The notes under the pieces: model-generated | What the model was told of the DNA's origin: nothing | The model's database searches: none | What the model saw: only the letters and a program-made list of their open reading frames with translations | Shown here: positions 46,501-56,899 of the stretch, piece by piece | Position numbering within the stretch: the first letter of the stretch is position 1 | Layout: every line of letters begins with the position of its first letter | NCBI GenBank assembly: GCA_028023455.1 | Contig: JAQFVV010000500.1 | Location: 395,740-459,739 of the forward strand | Length of the DNA stretch: 64,000 nt | DNA from: Epiperipatus broadwayi | Taxonomy: Eukaryota; Onychophora; Udeonychophora; Euonychophora; Peripatidae | Direction of reading: 5' to 3' | Made by a program: the position numbers and the translations under genes

Positions 46501-49500
46501 ATTAATTAAAATTAGTCTCATCATCATCATTTTAATTATTATTGATCTATTGCAGACTGAAGATTTCTCCAAGTTTAATCCAGTTTCTCTGGTCCATAGT
46601 GTCTCTACTTCACATGATTCCAGTATTTCCTACTTCACATATAGAATCTTTCTAGGGTTTTTTTACACTTTCTTGTGATTTAATTTAAGACATTAATTGT
46701 CTATCTATTATCATCTTCTCTAATAATACATCAGCCTAGCCCCATTTCAGTCTCTTACCTATTTATTCTTTCATCCACATACTTTTACTTTTGACTTTTT
46801 CCCATTAATCCTAGTATACATCTTTCTATACTTCACTGAGTAATATGAAGTCTATATTATTTTTCTATTAAGAATTTGAGTCTCAGATCTATAAGTATGA
46901 ACTTTGGCACATTTTCTTTTAATATTAAGTTATTTCTACCAAAAGCATTCCATCCAAATTTAATTATATAATTAATTTCATCCATTATATTTTTAGATGT
47001 AAATATAATGGATGAATGAAAATTAATTTATGATAGAGTAAATAAATTACTAGATAAAGTCTTTGAGTTTTTTGAAACTACAAAATTTGCAGCCTTATTT
47101 TGCTTGGGTAGAACTCAAAGGCATTTTTAATTGATGCTTAACATGCTTTAAGTTCCTAAAAAGTTAACAAAAAATATCATCAGATACACAGATACCTGAA
47201 TTGCTGTCTGCTTTCAAGGTAACAGTATAATTAATAATTAATCTTCAAATGGAGTATAATCAGCTTTATGATTTAATATATGAGAGTATAGAAACAATGA
47301 AAATAAATGTAATATTAAAACATACTAACTAATACTTTAATTAATTTTGATAAATCTTTTATCTTGAATTCTAAAAATTTATCATCATTTCAATACCTAA
47401 AAATAGCATAATGCATAATTCATTTGTGGATAGAAATATTGTTATGCATTTAGAATAAAAAGTTTGCTGTGATAATACACCAAGGAAGATTCAATGGAAT
47501 ATTTCAAATGGCAAATCATATTGCTCTGGTCAATAGCATATCTAAGATATTGGTTAGAATAATGCTTTTTTTTTACATTAAAGAGAAGATTTCTTAGAGA
47601 CTTGTTCACAAAAAATATTCTCCATAAGATGCAGCCATTTTGTATAAGATAGATCTCATTACGCGATCTGAGATAGGAGAATTCACCTGTAATATAATGG
47701 TTATGTGCTAAGATTATCAACTCAGCTATTATGCTTTCTAAAGTAATTTTTTAATTTGACTTTGAGTTGATTTTCTATTGCAGACATTGATTCATTAAAG
47801 AATGAGCAAAAATTATTTAACTTAGACATGATCCACTCTAGATAAATACATTAATGATTATCATTAATCATGTATTAAACTAAAGTTATCCCTAGCTCAG
47901 ATTCAAGCTTTAAATCTCAATTAAAGATTAATATATCTGCTTTTTAAATATACACAATCAACATTATTTCTCTTTTTCCGTATGCAATATTTTTTACAAA
48001 TGTACTTAATAACATCCACATTCTTGAAAAAACTGATATACATGATTATATACATGTGAAAAAGATAAATGATTTCCAGTATATGTATTTTAGCTGAAAG
48101 TCTGAGTTCAAATCCCCCTAACTCCATCTAGTTTAAGTATATATATATTATACTTGCACTAAAATAATCATTGATTACCAGATGATAGTAATTTTAGGTG
48201 AATAATTGCATTTATCACATGATCACCATTTCTTATGCTTGCTCATAACTGTTATTAAAACAGGCAAAACATTATTCAGGCTTGCACTGAGTGGCACTAT
48301 TGTATGGAAAGTTTTGCCTGTTTTAATAATTGCATTTCTTGCAATTTTGAATCCCAAGCTTCACTGCTAAAGACAAGTGCCAAAAACTGGTCTGGGGATA
48401 AGGATTTAAATGTAGCATCATCTGGTTACTATAGAGAACTAAACCGTACTATAAATGGCACTAGAATGAATAGCTACTCATTTTATCATATACTGTGTAA
48501 GGTAAAAACTTAAATAACTTGTTATTATTAATATTCTTTGCCAAGGGATGTAGCAGGAATAACTTCACTATTTTCAGCTTTAGGTCCCAAGTTTCATTGA
48601 TGAAGACAAAAATCAGTCTGGGAATTTCAACGCACTATCATATGATAATAAATAATTACTAAATCTTACAACTGATGACATTACAATGGGAAACTGTTCT
48701 TAACATATGCTATTTAAGATAAAGAATTAAGCAATTTGTTATTAAAGCTTAAGCTTTCAAGTCCAACCCATTGCAAACAAATCACACAAGAAATAATATA
48801 TTTTTATTTATAGAAGTGTTTTTCTATTATTATTAATTACTGTAGAAAAAAATGTAAGAGTTTTAATCAAAAACCTTTGATAAGTAGAAAAAAAATTAAT
48901 AGGCTAAATACATAACTTGATATAAAATTAAAAAATTTAACAACTTTTAATACAATAATTAGATCATTATATTACAATTTGATATACACTTGGCAAACTT
49001 TCTGCATGTGACATTGTCAACTTCAGATAAATACATGAATAAAATAATAATCATTTAATAGGCAAGTGAATTTCTTGTTACTCCTAGTTCAGATATAAAC
49101 TTTAAATTCAGTTAAAGAATAATACATCTGTTTTTTTTTAAAATTTGGAATTAAAAAATAAATGTTGTAAAATATTTTTAACTTGAAGTCAGTTTAAACT
49201 ATTAAAACAAAAGAAAAAAATAAATGTAAGCTTCAGAGTAGTAAAAAAATAAAATAAAACCAATATCACATAATCTATGCTTCCAAAAGTAGTTATCTTC
49301 ATTCTATTCCAGACTATTTAGTAGAGTGATTGATTTCCATTTATTATTCAAGCTGATGATAGATGCTCTTGGACAAAAACAATGAAGAAAATTAATTTGA
49401 TAAATAAGATCAGAAATAAAAGAGATAAAACTCTCCATACAGTATTGCCACTCAGTGCAAGCCAGAGTAATCAATGGATGCCAGAAGGCTTGGGTATAAA

Positions 49501-52500
49501 ATCCCCATCTAGTGCCTACTCATCCAATATCCCCAGACTAGTTTCTGGCTTGTGGCCTTTGTCAGTAAAAAGCCTTGGATCTGAGAGCATTGCACCTACA
49601 TCTTAGGATCTAATACAACCCTCCAGCAGCCACCTTTTATCTCTATTTAACTATAAAACTAGAAGTCTTAAATTGAAAACACAATAATATTTTCATATGA
49701 TGTTTATTAGCTTAAGATCAAAAATACTGAAAAAAGTGAATAATGAAAAAAATTGTTGAAGAAATGAAAATAATAAGAAATTGGGCTTACTCTTAAAAAT
49801 AATAAGAAATATATGTTATAAAGAACTATAAAACATAAAAGGAAAAGAAAGAATAAACTGTACAAATAATCTTGTAGAGAAAAAGGCAATTGCAACAAGT
49901 ATGACATAGAACAAAACAATGATGATTTGAGAACCTTCCACTGATAGATTTTCAAAACATTTGTTTTTCATTAAAAAAAAAAAAAAAAGTGAAATTTTTG
50001 AATTGGTAGGAAAAAATTAGATTTTTAAGATTAAGAATACAGAAAAGAAAGAATAATAGAAGGTTAATTATTGAAAAAATTAAAATGGTAAGAAATAGGA
50101 CTGAATATATCCTTAAAGGCTAGAGAAGATAATTAAATCTTGCATTTTTGAATAGTTTCTATATGCGCAACATTTATTACTGTTCTTAACTTTGAGACAT
50201 AAGTATTTTTGGAAGTCTGGGTAAAATATCTGAGAATATAAATTATGATATTTTTGGCGTGATTTAAAATGAAAAAATAATTCAAACGCAAGCATCTAGA
50301 GACCCTCTCTCCCCAGTAAACTAAAGAAATAAAATTTGTTTTTAATTCGTAATTATTTCTGTACCTGCAAAATCATTTGACTTTTTGTAAGTTGTTGGGT
50401 AGTAAAATGTAAATCCTTGGCAGTTGATTGATAAGAATTTCTGACAAAATCGACTAGATTCTTATGTAAGCTTAAATTTCTTTCCCCTAAAAAAAAACAA
50501 AAAAAACATATATAAAAAAATATAATCATATTATAAATAAAAATTTAGTTAAAAATAAGTATATATTATTAATACATTGTAATGAAATTAAGAAAAAGAT
50601 GCTCTCAATAGCCTCGTATATGATTTATATGTGTATAACTTAATATTGGACTGGCAAAAAAATAATGGAAGAAGAATTAGCTGATCAGCTAACATCCTTA
50701 GAGAGAATTCTTAAACAAAGTTAGAAGATTTTGAACACAGGCTATATGCCAACAAACCCTGTTGGCATTCTTTCCTTCAAAACTTTTGCATACTACAGTA
50801 AACTCATCTACTTCTTATTTCCCAATTATTTTTCTAGCTCTGGCTTTTTTTTTTTTTTAATAATGTTTCATGAGTTCCATTATTCTATTGTCATTTTTAA
50901 TAATTTTATAATAAAAACCTAAGCAAAAAATAAAAATCTTTACTTTTTTCACTCTCTTTATCTTTAATTTACTTCCATTCTCCATAAATCATAACTACAA
51001 TAAAAATCCTTAGTCCACTTTTGCTTTCTCTCTTTGGTATTTGAAGCTTCTGCCCTTGCATCAAATAACAATAAATTTCTTTTAATGCTACCATACATCC
51101 TTTCATATTTTATATAATATATATATATAGGAAATAAATCACTCTCTCCACAGGCTATGAATTAAAAGCATTATAAACATTGAACAAAGGATCAAGAATA
51201 GAATGAATCCAATAAATCCACTATTTTTGAAGCTCTGGTGTTTATAAGCATATCTTTGTCAACACTGTTAATAATTCAAAGTGAAATTAATTTATCAGCC
51301 AGATGAAATATAGCACTTGAGTTATTAAACTCATAATCAATTATAAATATCATTTTTAATACTTTTATTGTAACAATTAAATAAAATTTAATATATAAAC
51401 TTTAAATTGAACATAGATCAATGTACATTGATCTGTGTTCAATTTAAAGTTTGTATACATGTATAATGTAACAGTAACTGTCTTTTACTTATCTTTAAAT
51501 TCCCCTAGATAATAATTAATTTGCGAATATTGTGTTTTTTTGTCCATTTTACTGTTAAATGGATTCATTATCAACTGTTAAAAGGTTAGTTACTGTTACA
51601 TTTGGGAGTCAGTCTGGGATTATCTTGATTAAAACAAACAGGGATTGAGCTCAGTTTAGTTTTAAAATATATATTTTTAATATTATTAAAATTCAGAAAA
51701 ATATAAATTAGTCATTGAAATAGGGAATATAAATGCTAGATCGGATGAGAAATATAATGTTATTTTGTTATAAATAAAAATAAATCAATAAACTCATAAA
51801 TGACTTAAATAAAAACAGTGATAGAAATAGATTGGTAGAGATAATAATAATATGCAAACAAATAAAATAAGGCATTAAAATTAAAGTACCTTATAGTTCT
51901 AAAAAAGATATATGATAAAAAACAGGTGAGCATTTGAGTTATTAAATAAATAAAAGAAATATTAAAGTTTTTATATACATTTCTTTTTAAAATTATATAG
52001 AAAGTTAGTAACTAGTTTTTTTTTAATTTATATATATATATATGATTATCTGAGCTAAAGCAAAAATGGAAGCTCAGGAAAGTAAAACTGATACTCATGA
52101 TAGTGAATTTAAGAACCTGATCATGAGCATGCTCAAAGAATTGACAGATCTTACAACACAAATCACAGAATTGTATAGAAAGTTTGAAAAACAAAATGAA
52201 GATCTTAAAATATAAAATAAGGAAATTAAAGAAATCATAGATGATTTGAAAAAACAAATAAAGAATTGAGAGAAAAAATGAAAAATTTATTTATAGAAAC
52301 AAAAGATGATAAAGGCCCTGCTGATGAATGAGAAAGAAAATAATACAGAAAATGTTGTGGTAGATGAAACAGATAAAGCTTGTGATAAATGCCCGACTGC
52401 ATTAATTAAAAATATTCAATATATGATAATCTAAGTAATTTTAACACATAAGCTTTGGAGGGTGATACTTAAATAATACTTGACTGTGCATCTGAGTTCA

Positions 52501-55500
52501 CATACAATAAAGGTAGGAGTGAAGAAATGTATGATTTGAAAAATGAATTACGTTATTTAAATATCAAAAAAATGGCTGATCAAGAAGATTACTTTAATAG
52601 AGTCAAATATAAAAGTAATTTGTTTGGTAGAGTGTATAATAAAAGTATTAGTAAACCATCCAGATTAAAATTTAGAGAATTAAAAAAAGAGAAATCCAGA
52701 GCTTAGGAAAACAATTAAGCTAAGTAAATCATCCAATTCGAAATTATGTTCAAGAACTCATTATATGAAGAAGAGAGTCAAAAGTAGAGCTAGAAAGCAC
52801 AAAATGAAATATTCATTTTTTAAAAAAATAAATCAGTTACGATATGATAAATAAAAAATATTACAGGTCATTTCGAGTGAGGGCCTGCATACTGATTAAA
52901 AAATATTTAGAGAGAGGCAAAGTTTAATCCTTCTATGAATAAGGATGGCCTCTTAGTTTATGACTTTAGACTTGTGAAAAGGTACTTGATATAGGAGAAT
53001 GAAAAAATAATTTATATAGTACCCATTACAGAAGTAGACACTACTGAGCATTAAACAAAAAAAAAATAATTGTATTGTTCAAATACTAGAACAATAGTTA
53101 ATAAATAAAAAAATCATAGCAAATGAACTGAATATAATAATAATGTTCCATTTAATATTGAAAGGTTGTAAAAAAAAAAAAAGAAGTACTATCTTATTCT
53201 TGTGTCATATTTAAATCAGACTAATATGCAAATTTTGTACTGTATTTTCCAACAATGTCAATAAATGAATAGTTAAAGAAAAATATCAGAGCTCAAAATT
53301 TAAATATCACTCTATTATTTGCATTTTCGATTAAGCATGTAAAGGAAAATACTAGATAGTTTGAAACCAAAATTAATTTCATGAGTTTGTTGAAATTTGA
53401 CCGTTGCATTTTGTATTGGTGATAAATGAGAGTGTTTCATTGTTGCGTGATTGTCATGTTTTATTGATACTTCAGAGTTTTTAATCTCAGCAGTGTTCCC
53501 AACCATATTATTTTTATGTTTATCAACCATTAAATCTCCAAAGTGCATAGTCGTATATTTATCAGCTTCTAAGTCTCCAAAGTAAGCTAGGTATAGTCTT
53601 ATATTTATCAGCCTCTAAGTCTCAAAAATGAGCCAGGCATATTTTGATATGTGTCAGTCTCTAAATTTTATAACAGAGGAAAGCTTTATTTAAATACACT
53701 GTTCATTATATGGTTTGGTTGATATTATATTTGTGCTTGAGATAGCTCTCTGGTATTCATATTACATGATACACTTATTGTCAGTGGGAGATTTCCTTGA
53801 TCATCTCAACATTGCAAGTAGATTATCAGGTCCATAAATAATTTTAATTGAATGAATGAAAATTTTTTTTTCATATGAATACTAACATACTGAATTTGTA
53901 AGAATGACATTATTTGTTATGTTCATACCAGCTTGTAAGTCCGTTTCCAAAGAAGTATGGCTAAGTGTGACATTATTGTAAAATTGAAAGTCATTGGCTT
54001 TTTAAGTAGAAATAAAATCAAGTGATATTTATGGCTAAATCAACTCTATTTTATTCCTAAATGGAGAAGGGACAAATGTAACCATCAAGTCTGAGTTTAC
54101 AAGTGTTGCTTTTATGTAAATATTTTTCTTTATTATGTATAACAAAATATTAAAATCATTTATACAGAATACATTTTTAAAATGTTTTTAAAATGTCAAA
54201 AATAGGTGTAAAGATAAAATGTGTTATTATTTTATTCTTTAAAATAAATATTTTTTTTAAAACAAAAATGTTGCTATGGAAACCAACAGAAGCTTTCTAC
54301 ATCGTCTGCTTTCCAAGAAACCGTGGGCTTCGCCATTGTATCTTTTACTGTCAAGAAGTCAATACAATTTTGTAAAGATTTTTAAGTTAATGTTATGCAT
54401 TTTATGGAGTAGAAACCCAATCAGGATGCTTTCCCTGATCACTTCAGGATTGTAGCTCAGTATGGAGCTCTAGACAAAGAAATGCCTTAAAAATCCATCT
54501 TGATTCTGTCAATCTATTCATCACTATAGAATGTTGAAGAAATATTTGACATTTACTAGGTAAAAAAAAAAAAAGACTAGTCATCTAAAGTGATTATCCC
54601 ATAGAAATGTATTTCTATAAATTAATCTGTGAATCTACCTATTTAAAATGCTCAGAAGAAAATTGCAATAGAAACTCTTAGGAAAACTACCATCGACTGA
54701 ACCAAAAGAAGCTAAAATATTATATTGCCAGCAGACCTTAAAATTTAATGATTAATGGCCATATTCCTATATTTACAGATAGAAAATATATACATGAGCT
54801 CATAAAGACATTAAGGTAATTAAATGAACTTTCTATAGCTATTCTCAAAGAGTTATTATAAGTTAGAAACATTTTTTCTTTCTCGCACATAATTGCCATA
54901 TAATTTTCTTAATTGTAAATACACTTTTTATTATCACTATTCTTTGATTAAAGTTATTGTTGTTGCTAATATTTTTTTTTGTTTGTCATTTCTCATCTGA
55001 ACCAAGCTGATTATTTATTTTGTTAATGTAATAAATTATTAGATGGAAGGGGGAAGGGTAATGATCAGGAAATATAAATGAATCTACAAGGAAACTTTGT
55101 TTTATGTGGATTCAATTTAATTGTTGCGTGTGACTAGTACTAATTTGTCAATTAAAAATAATTTGGATCTAGTCACTCCACCATATACATGATCACCCTT
55201 TAGTTATCTTTAAATTTCCTTAGATAAAAAGTAATTTCCAAATATTGTGGTATTTTTTTCATTTTACTGTTAACTGGATTCATTACCAATTGTTAAAAGA
55301 GCGGTTACTGTCACAATATATATATATATATATATTTGACAATGGTAAGAGAAAAGTATTTTGAACAGCCCAACTCATATCAAGATATCTCTAATAGTCT
55401 CTCATAGAAAAACTATGAAAGAGAAAACATTATTTAGTCTATTATCAGACATTGAGGATTTAAATGAAATAATTTTTCATTCTTGTTTTATCTTTCACCT

Positions 55501-55760
55501 AAGAATAGTTAGATTACCCATTTACTAACTAATATTTAAATGATTAGTTAGGTTGATTATGGAGTGACTTTCTAAAAAAATATATTAATCCTAGAATCTG
55601 AAAAAAAATGTTTTAAGTTTTATCTAGCCCAAGTTCAAAACCATGTGATGGAAATGGAAGACAGATGTGTTACCAATACATTCCAAAGTCCCTTTATATA
55701 TATATATATAAAGAGAGAAAAAAAATAAATAAATACTTACTCAATTTCTTGTGCAATAGC
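43526..55760 (-). CDS. Three-exon minus-strand gene, small helical protein (5' end not seen)
   Basis: Exons in transcript order: 55760-55741 (20 nt, between TTTATTGCAG and GTAAGTATTT), 50486-50365 (122 nt, between TTTTTTTAG and GTACAGAAAT), 43630-43526 (105 nt, after TTTTTTTTTAG, ending in TAA). Exon 2 is open in only one frame (ERNLSLHKNLVDFVRNSYQS, then TAKDLHFTTQQLTKSQMILQ) and ends in phase 0. Exon 3 starts in phase 0 with DVNNTMRLLTNDLFHLEDRI and ends LLPVIKS. The product looks like heptad-rich helices with no signal peptide or membrane segment, and its size and style recall small coiled-coil complex subunits. I do not recognise the family. With the first AG, exon 1 reads LLHKKL; an alternative acceptor at 50479 would give AIAQEIE. 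A polyadenylation AATAAA lies on the minus strand near 43436. Upstream exons with the start codon are presumably beyond 56 kb or outside the window. Confidence 0.6.
45355..45480 (+). repeat. Hammerhead repeat, plus-strand copy
   Basis: ACTAGTCTGGGGATATTGGA at 45358 leads into TGAGTAGGCACTAGATGGGG, CACAAGCCTTC and CATCCATTGATTACTCTAGC. The bases after the cleavage site are well kept, but the core before it is eroded (AAGTCAAAAAACTAGTC). Confidence 0.65.
45685..45760 (+). repeat. Hammerhead repeat, plus-strand copy with partial core
   Basis: TTCATTGATGAAGGCAAAGG is followed by ATAGAAACC and AATCAATCTGGATATGG. Compared with the consensus, C3 of the core is T; UGAUGA and GAAAC are kept. It lies 359 bp downstream of the previous copy, measured cleavage site to cleavage site. 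Confidence 0.5.
46530..47010 (-). mobile_element. LINE 3' part, same family
   Basis: The minus strand encodes INYIIKFGWNAFGRNNLILK, corresponding to INHRIKLGGSAFSRNNLILK in the LINE at 26.2 kb, then broken tail sequence. The 3' UTR GATCTATTGCAGACTGAAG matches those near 15.75 and 18.97 kb. Stops are frequent; it is dead. Confidence 0.75.
48265..48720 (+). repeat. Tandem dimer of the hammerhead repeat
   Basis: Two units lie head to tail. The first has CTTGCACTGAGTGGCAC, CTTCACTGCTAAAGAC and CTGGTCTGGGGAT (48391). The second has AAGTTTCATTGATGAAGAC and CAGTCTGGGAAT (48617). Spacing is 226 bp. The sequence after each site also corresponds (GCATCATCTGGTTACT with CACTATCATATGATAA; CTTGTTATTA with TTTGTTATTA). 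Tandem dimers are the expected genomic form of retrozymes. Confidence 0.6.
49430..49700 (-). repeat. Hammerhead repeat, minus-strand copy with intact stem II
   Basis: The minus strand at 49565-49531 reads CTGACAA, AGGCCACAAGCCA, GAAAC, TAGTC, TGGGG. GGC and GCC pair round CACAA as stem II, which other copies have lost. The core has G8 changed to A. Downstream ATATTGGATGAGTAGGCAC and CTGGCATCCATTGATTACTC match the other copies. Confidence 0.65.
51397..51452. repeat. 56-bp palindrome
   Basis: AAACTTTAAATTGAACATAG and CTGTGTTCAATTTAAAGTTT meet around ATCAATGTACATTGAT with no loop and one mismatch. It lies directly before a dispersed repeat copy. Confidence 0.85.
51470..51600 (+). repeat. Dispersed repeat, copy 1
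   Basis: TTATCTTTAAATTCCCCTAG, ATTTTACTGTTAAATGGATT and CAACTGTTAAAAGG recur at 55205-55303 in the same order and strand with moderate divergence. The family is not recognised. Confidence 0.7.
52066..52710 (+). pseudogene. Decayed coiled-coil ORF, probably a retroelement ORF1
   Basis: From ATG at 52066 the frame reads MEAQESKTDTHDSEFKNL, then MLKELTDLTTQITELYRK and FEKQNEDLK before a stop, then NKEIKEIIDDLKKQIKN. After frameshifts a basic part is recognisable: MYDLKNELRYLNIKKMADQ and KSISKPSRLKFRELKKEKS. A coiled coil followed by a basic segment is the usual layout of LINE or gag-like RNA-binding proteins. No RT was found next to it. The family is unassigned. Confidence 0.5.
53535..53665. 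repeat. Degenerate short tandem array
   Basis: Three diverged units of about 40-46 bp share CTAAGTCTCCAAAGT, then TATAGTCTTATATTTATCAG. The word ATTTATCAGC..CTAAGTCTC occurs twice clearly and a third time in weaker form. Confidence 0.6.
55195..55313 (+). repeat. Dispersed repeat, copy 2
   Basis: This is the partner of 51470-51600: TTATCTTTAAATTTCCTTAG, ATTTTACTGTTAACTGGATT, AATTGTTAAAAGAGCGG. It ends against a (TA)n tract at 55315-55338. Confidence 0.7.
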
Positions 55761-56250
55761 CTGCAATAAATAAAAAATGTATAATAATTGGCATTTATAA
55801 ATGAAGTTAAAAAAATTATATACACACACATATATAAATACAAAAGTTTTTAAAATACTAAAAACATTAATTTATTAGTTAAAAAAAAATAAAGGCATAT
55901 TTAATTCTATTTCTATGTTCAGTTATTATCTCAGATATGTAGAAAAAACAAAAGGAACAATAATGTTTGCAAATAACCAAAATAATAAAAGATAAATTAT
56001 CACTAATCGCAACACCATTATCTCAAACACTTCTATTATACAAACAAGATTATAAAGTATTGTTTTGCTTTGTTTTAATTAATGCTATATAAAAATATAA
56101 CTATATCCTATATTTTAAAATGTTATTAAAATAAATGTTTACAATTTAAAACATTTTAAAATATATAATCTATAGATAATATGAAATAACAATTCGTGTC
56201 AATTGTTAATACAGAGTAAATACAAATAAATAAAAAACAAATATTTCCAA

Positions 56251-56281
56251 GCGCTTTCAACTCTTACGAGTCCTTATCAAG
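56251..56281 (-). ncRNA. Hammerhead-like motif, left palindrome arm
   Basis: This is the mirror image of the motif at 56794-56822. The minus strand reads TTGATAAGGACTCGTAAGAG followed by TTGAAAGCGC. Stem II is GACTC and GAGTT around GTAA. The core deviates at C3 and G8. Confidence 0.45.
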
Positions 56282-56793
56282 GTAATGTAAACAATTCTAT
56301 TTTCTCTTAGGTGATGAATCTAATATTTCATTGTATTGGCCAGGAACAACTAATCGGAAAGCTGGTTAATTTTGAATTCATAGCACAAGATGAATTTTGT
56401 ATAATATATGATTCTTTAATCTTGCGTTTTTTATCATGTATTTCATTCATTAATATTGTAAAATCCTTTGGACTACATATATGGCCTGTATTATTTTCGT
56501 GAACGTAAAAAACTGAATAGACTGTATCATCTTCTCTTGCTCTATTATACAGTCTATTCAGCTTTTTACGTTCACGAAAATAATACAGGCCATATATGTA
56601 GTCCAAAGGATTTTACAATATTAATGAATGAAATACATGATAAAAAACGCAAGATTAAAGAATCATATATTATACAAAATTCATCTTGTGCTATGAATTC
56701 AAAATTAACCAGCTTTCCGATTAGTTGTTCCTGGCCAATACAATGAAATATTAGATTCATCACCTAGGAGAAAATAGAATTGTTTACATTACC

Positions 56794-56822
56794 TTGATAA
56801 GGACTCGTAAGAGTTGAAAACG
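56794..56822 (+). ncRNA. Hammerhead-like motif, right palindrome arm
   Basis: TTGATAA at 56794-56800, stem II ACTCGTAAGAGT, then GAAA at 56816-56819. The order and stem II are right for a Penelope-type hammerhead, but U replaces C3 and A replaces G8, as in the motif at 19336-19366. Confidence 0.45.
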
Positions 56823-56899
56823 CTTGGAAATATTTGTTTTTTATTTATTTGTATTTACTCTGTATTAACAATTGACACGAATTGTTATTTCATATTATT

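Larger units (their letters stand above)
43640..50364 (-). other. Intron 2 of the minus-strand gene, full of repeats
   Basis: This intron of about 6.7 kb lies between exons 2 and 3. It contains a LINE fragment (46530-47010), several hammerhead repeats (45.35-45.8, 48.27-48.7, 49.43-49.7 kb) and an 11-base C run at 44180-44190. A diverged duplication of about 75 bp (49734-49805 and 50040-50115) is built on GAAAAAATT and GTAAGAAAT words. No further exon was found. Confidence 0.5.
50487..55740 (-). other. Intron 1 of the minus-strand gene
   Basis: This intron of about 5.25 kb carries a perfect-looking palindrome (51397-51452), two copies of a dispersed repeat (51470-51600 and 55195-55313), a decayed coiled-coil ORF (52066-52710), a degenerate short tandem array (53535-53665) and TA microsatellites (55315-55338 and 55694-55711). 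Confidence 0.45.
56178..56897. mobile_element. 720-bp palindrome of two head-to-head Penelope-like 3' ends
   Basis: The arms are about 350 bp each (56178-56527 and 56547-56897) around a spacer of about 19 bp, almost identical. Each arm encodes the end of a GIY-YIG nuclease, read outward from the centre: FYVHENNTGHICSPKDF, then ILMNEIHDKKRKIKESYII, then NSSCAMNSK. The H-x-x-x-TGH and KRKIKES blocks match the Penelope family nuclease end. A 3' region follows with a hammerhead-like motif. The family differs from element A (HKIKEAMLI). The palindrome is a head-to-head dimer of truncated copies. Confidence 0.8.

Noticed and set aside
54463-54535. tRNA-like A-box (TAGCTCAGTATGG)
   Set aside because: No B-box, acceptor stem or anticodon arm follows at the right distance. 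At most it is a SINE relic.
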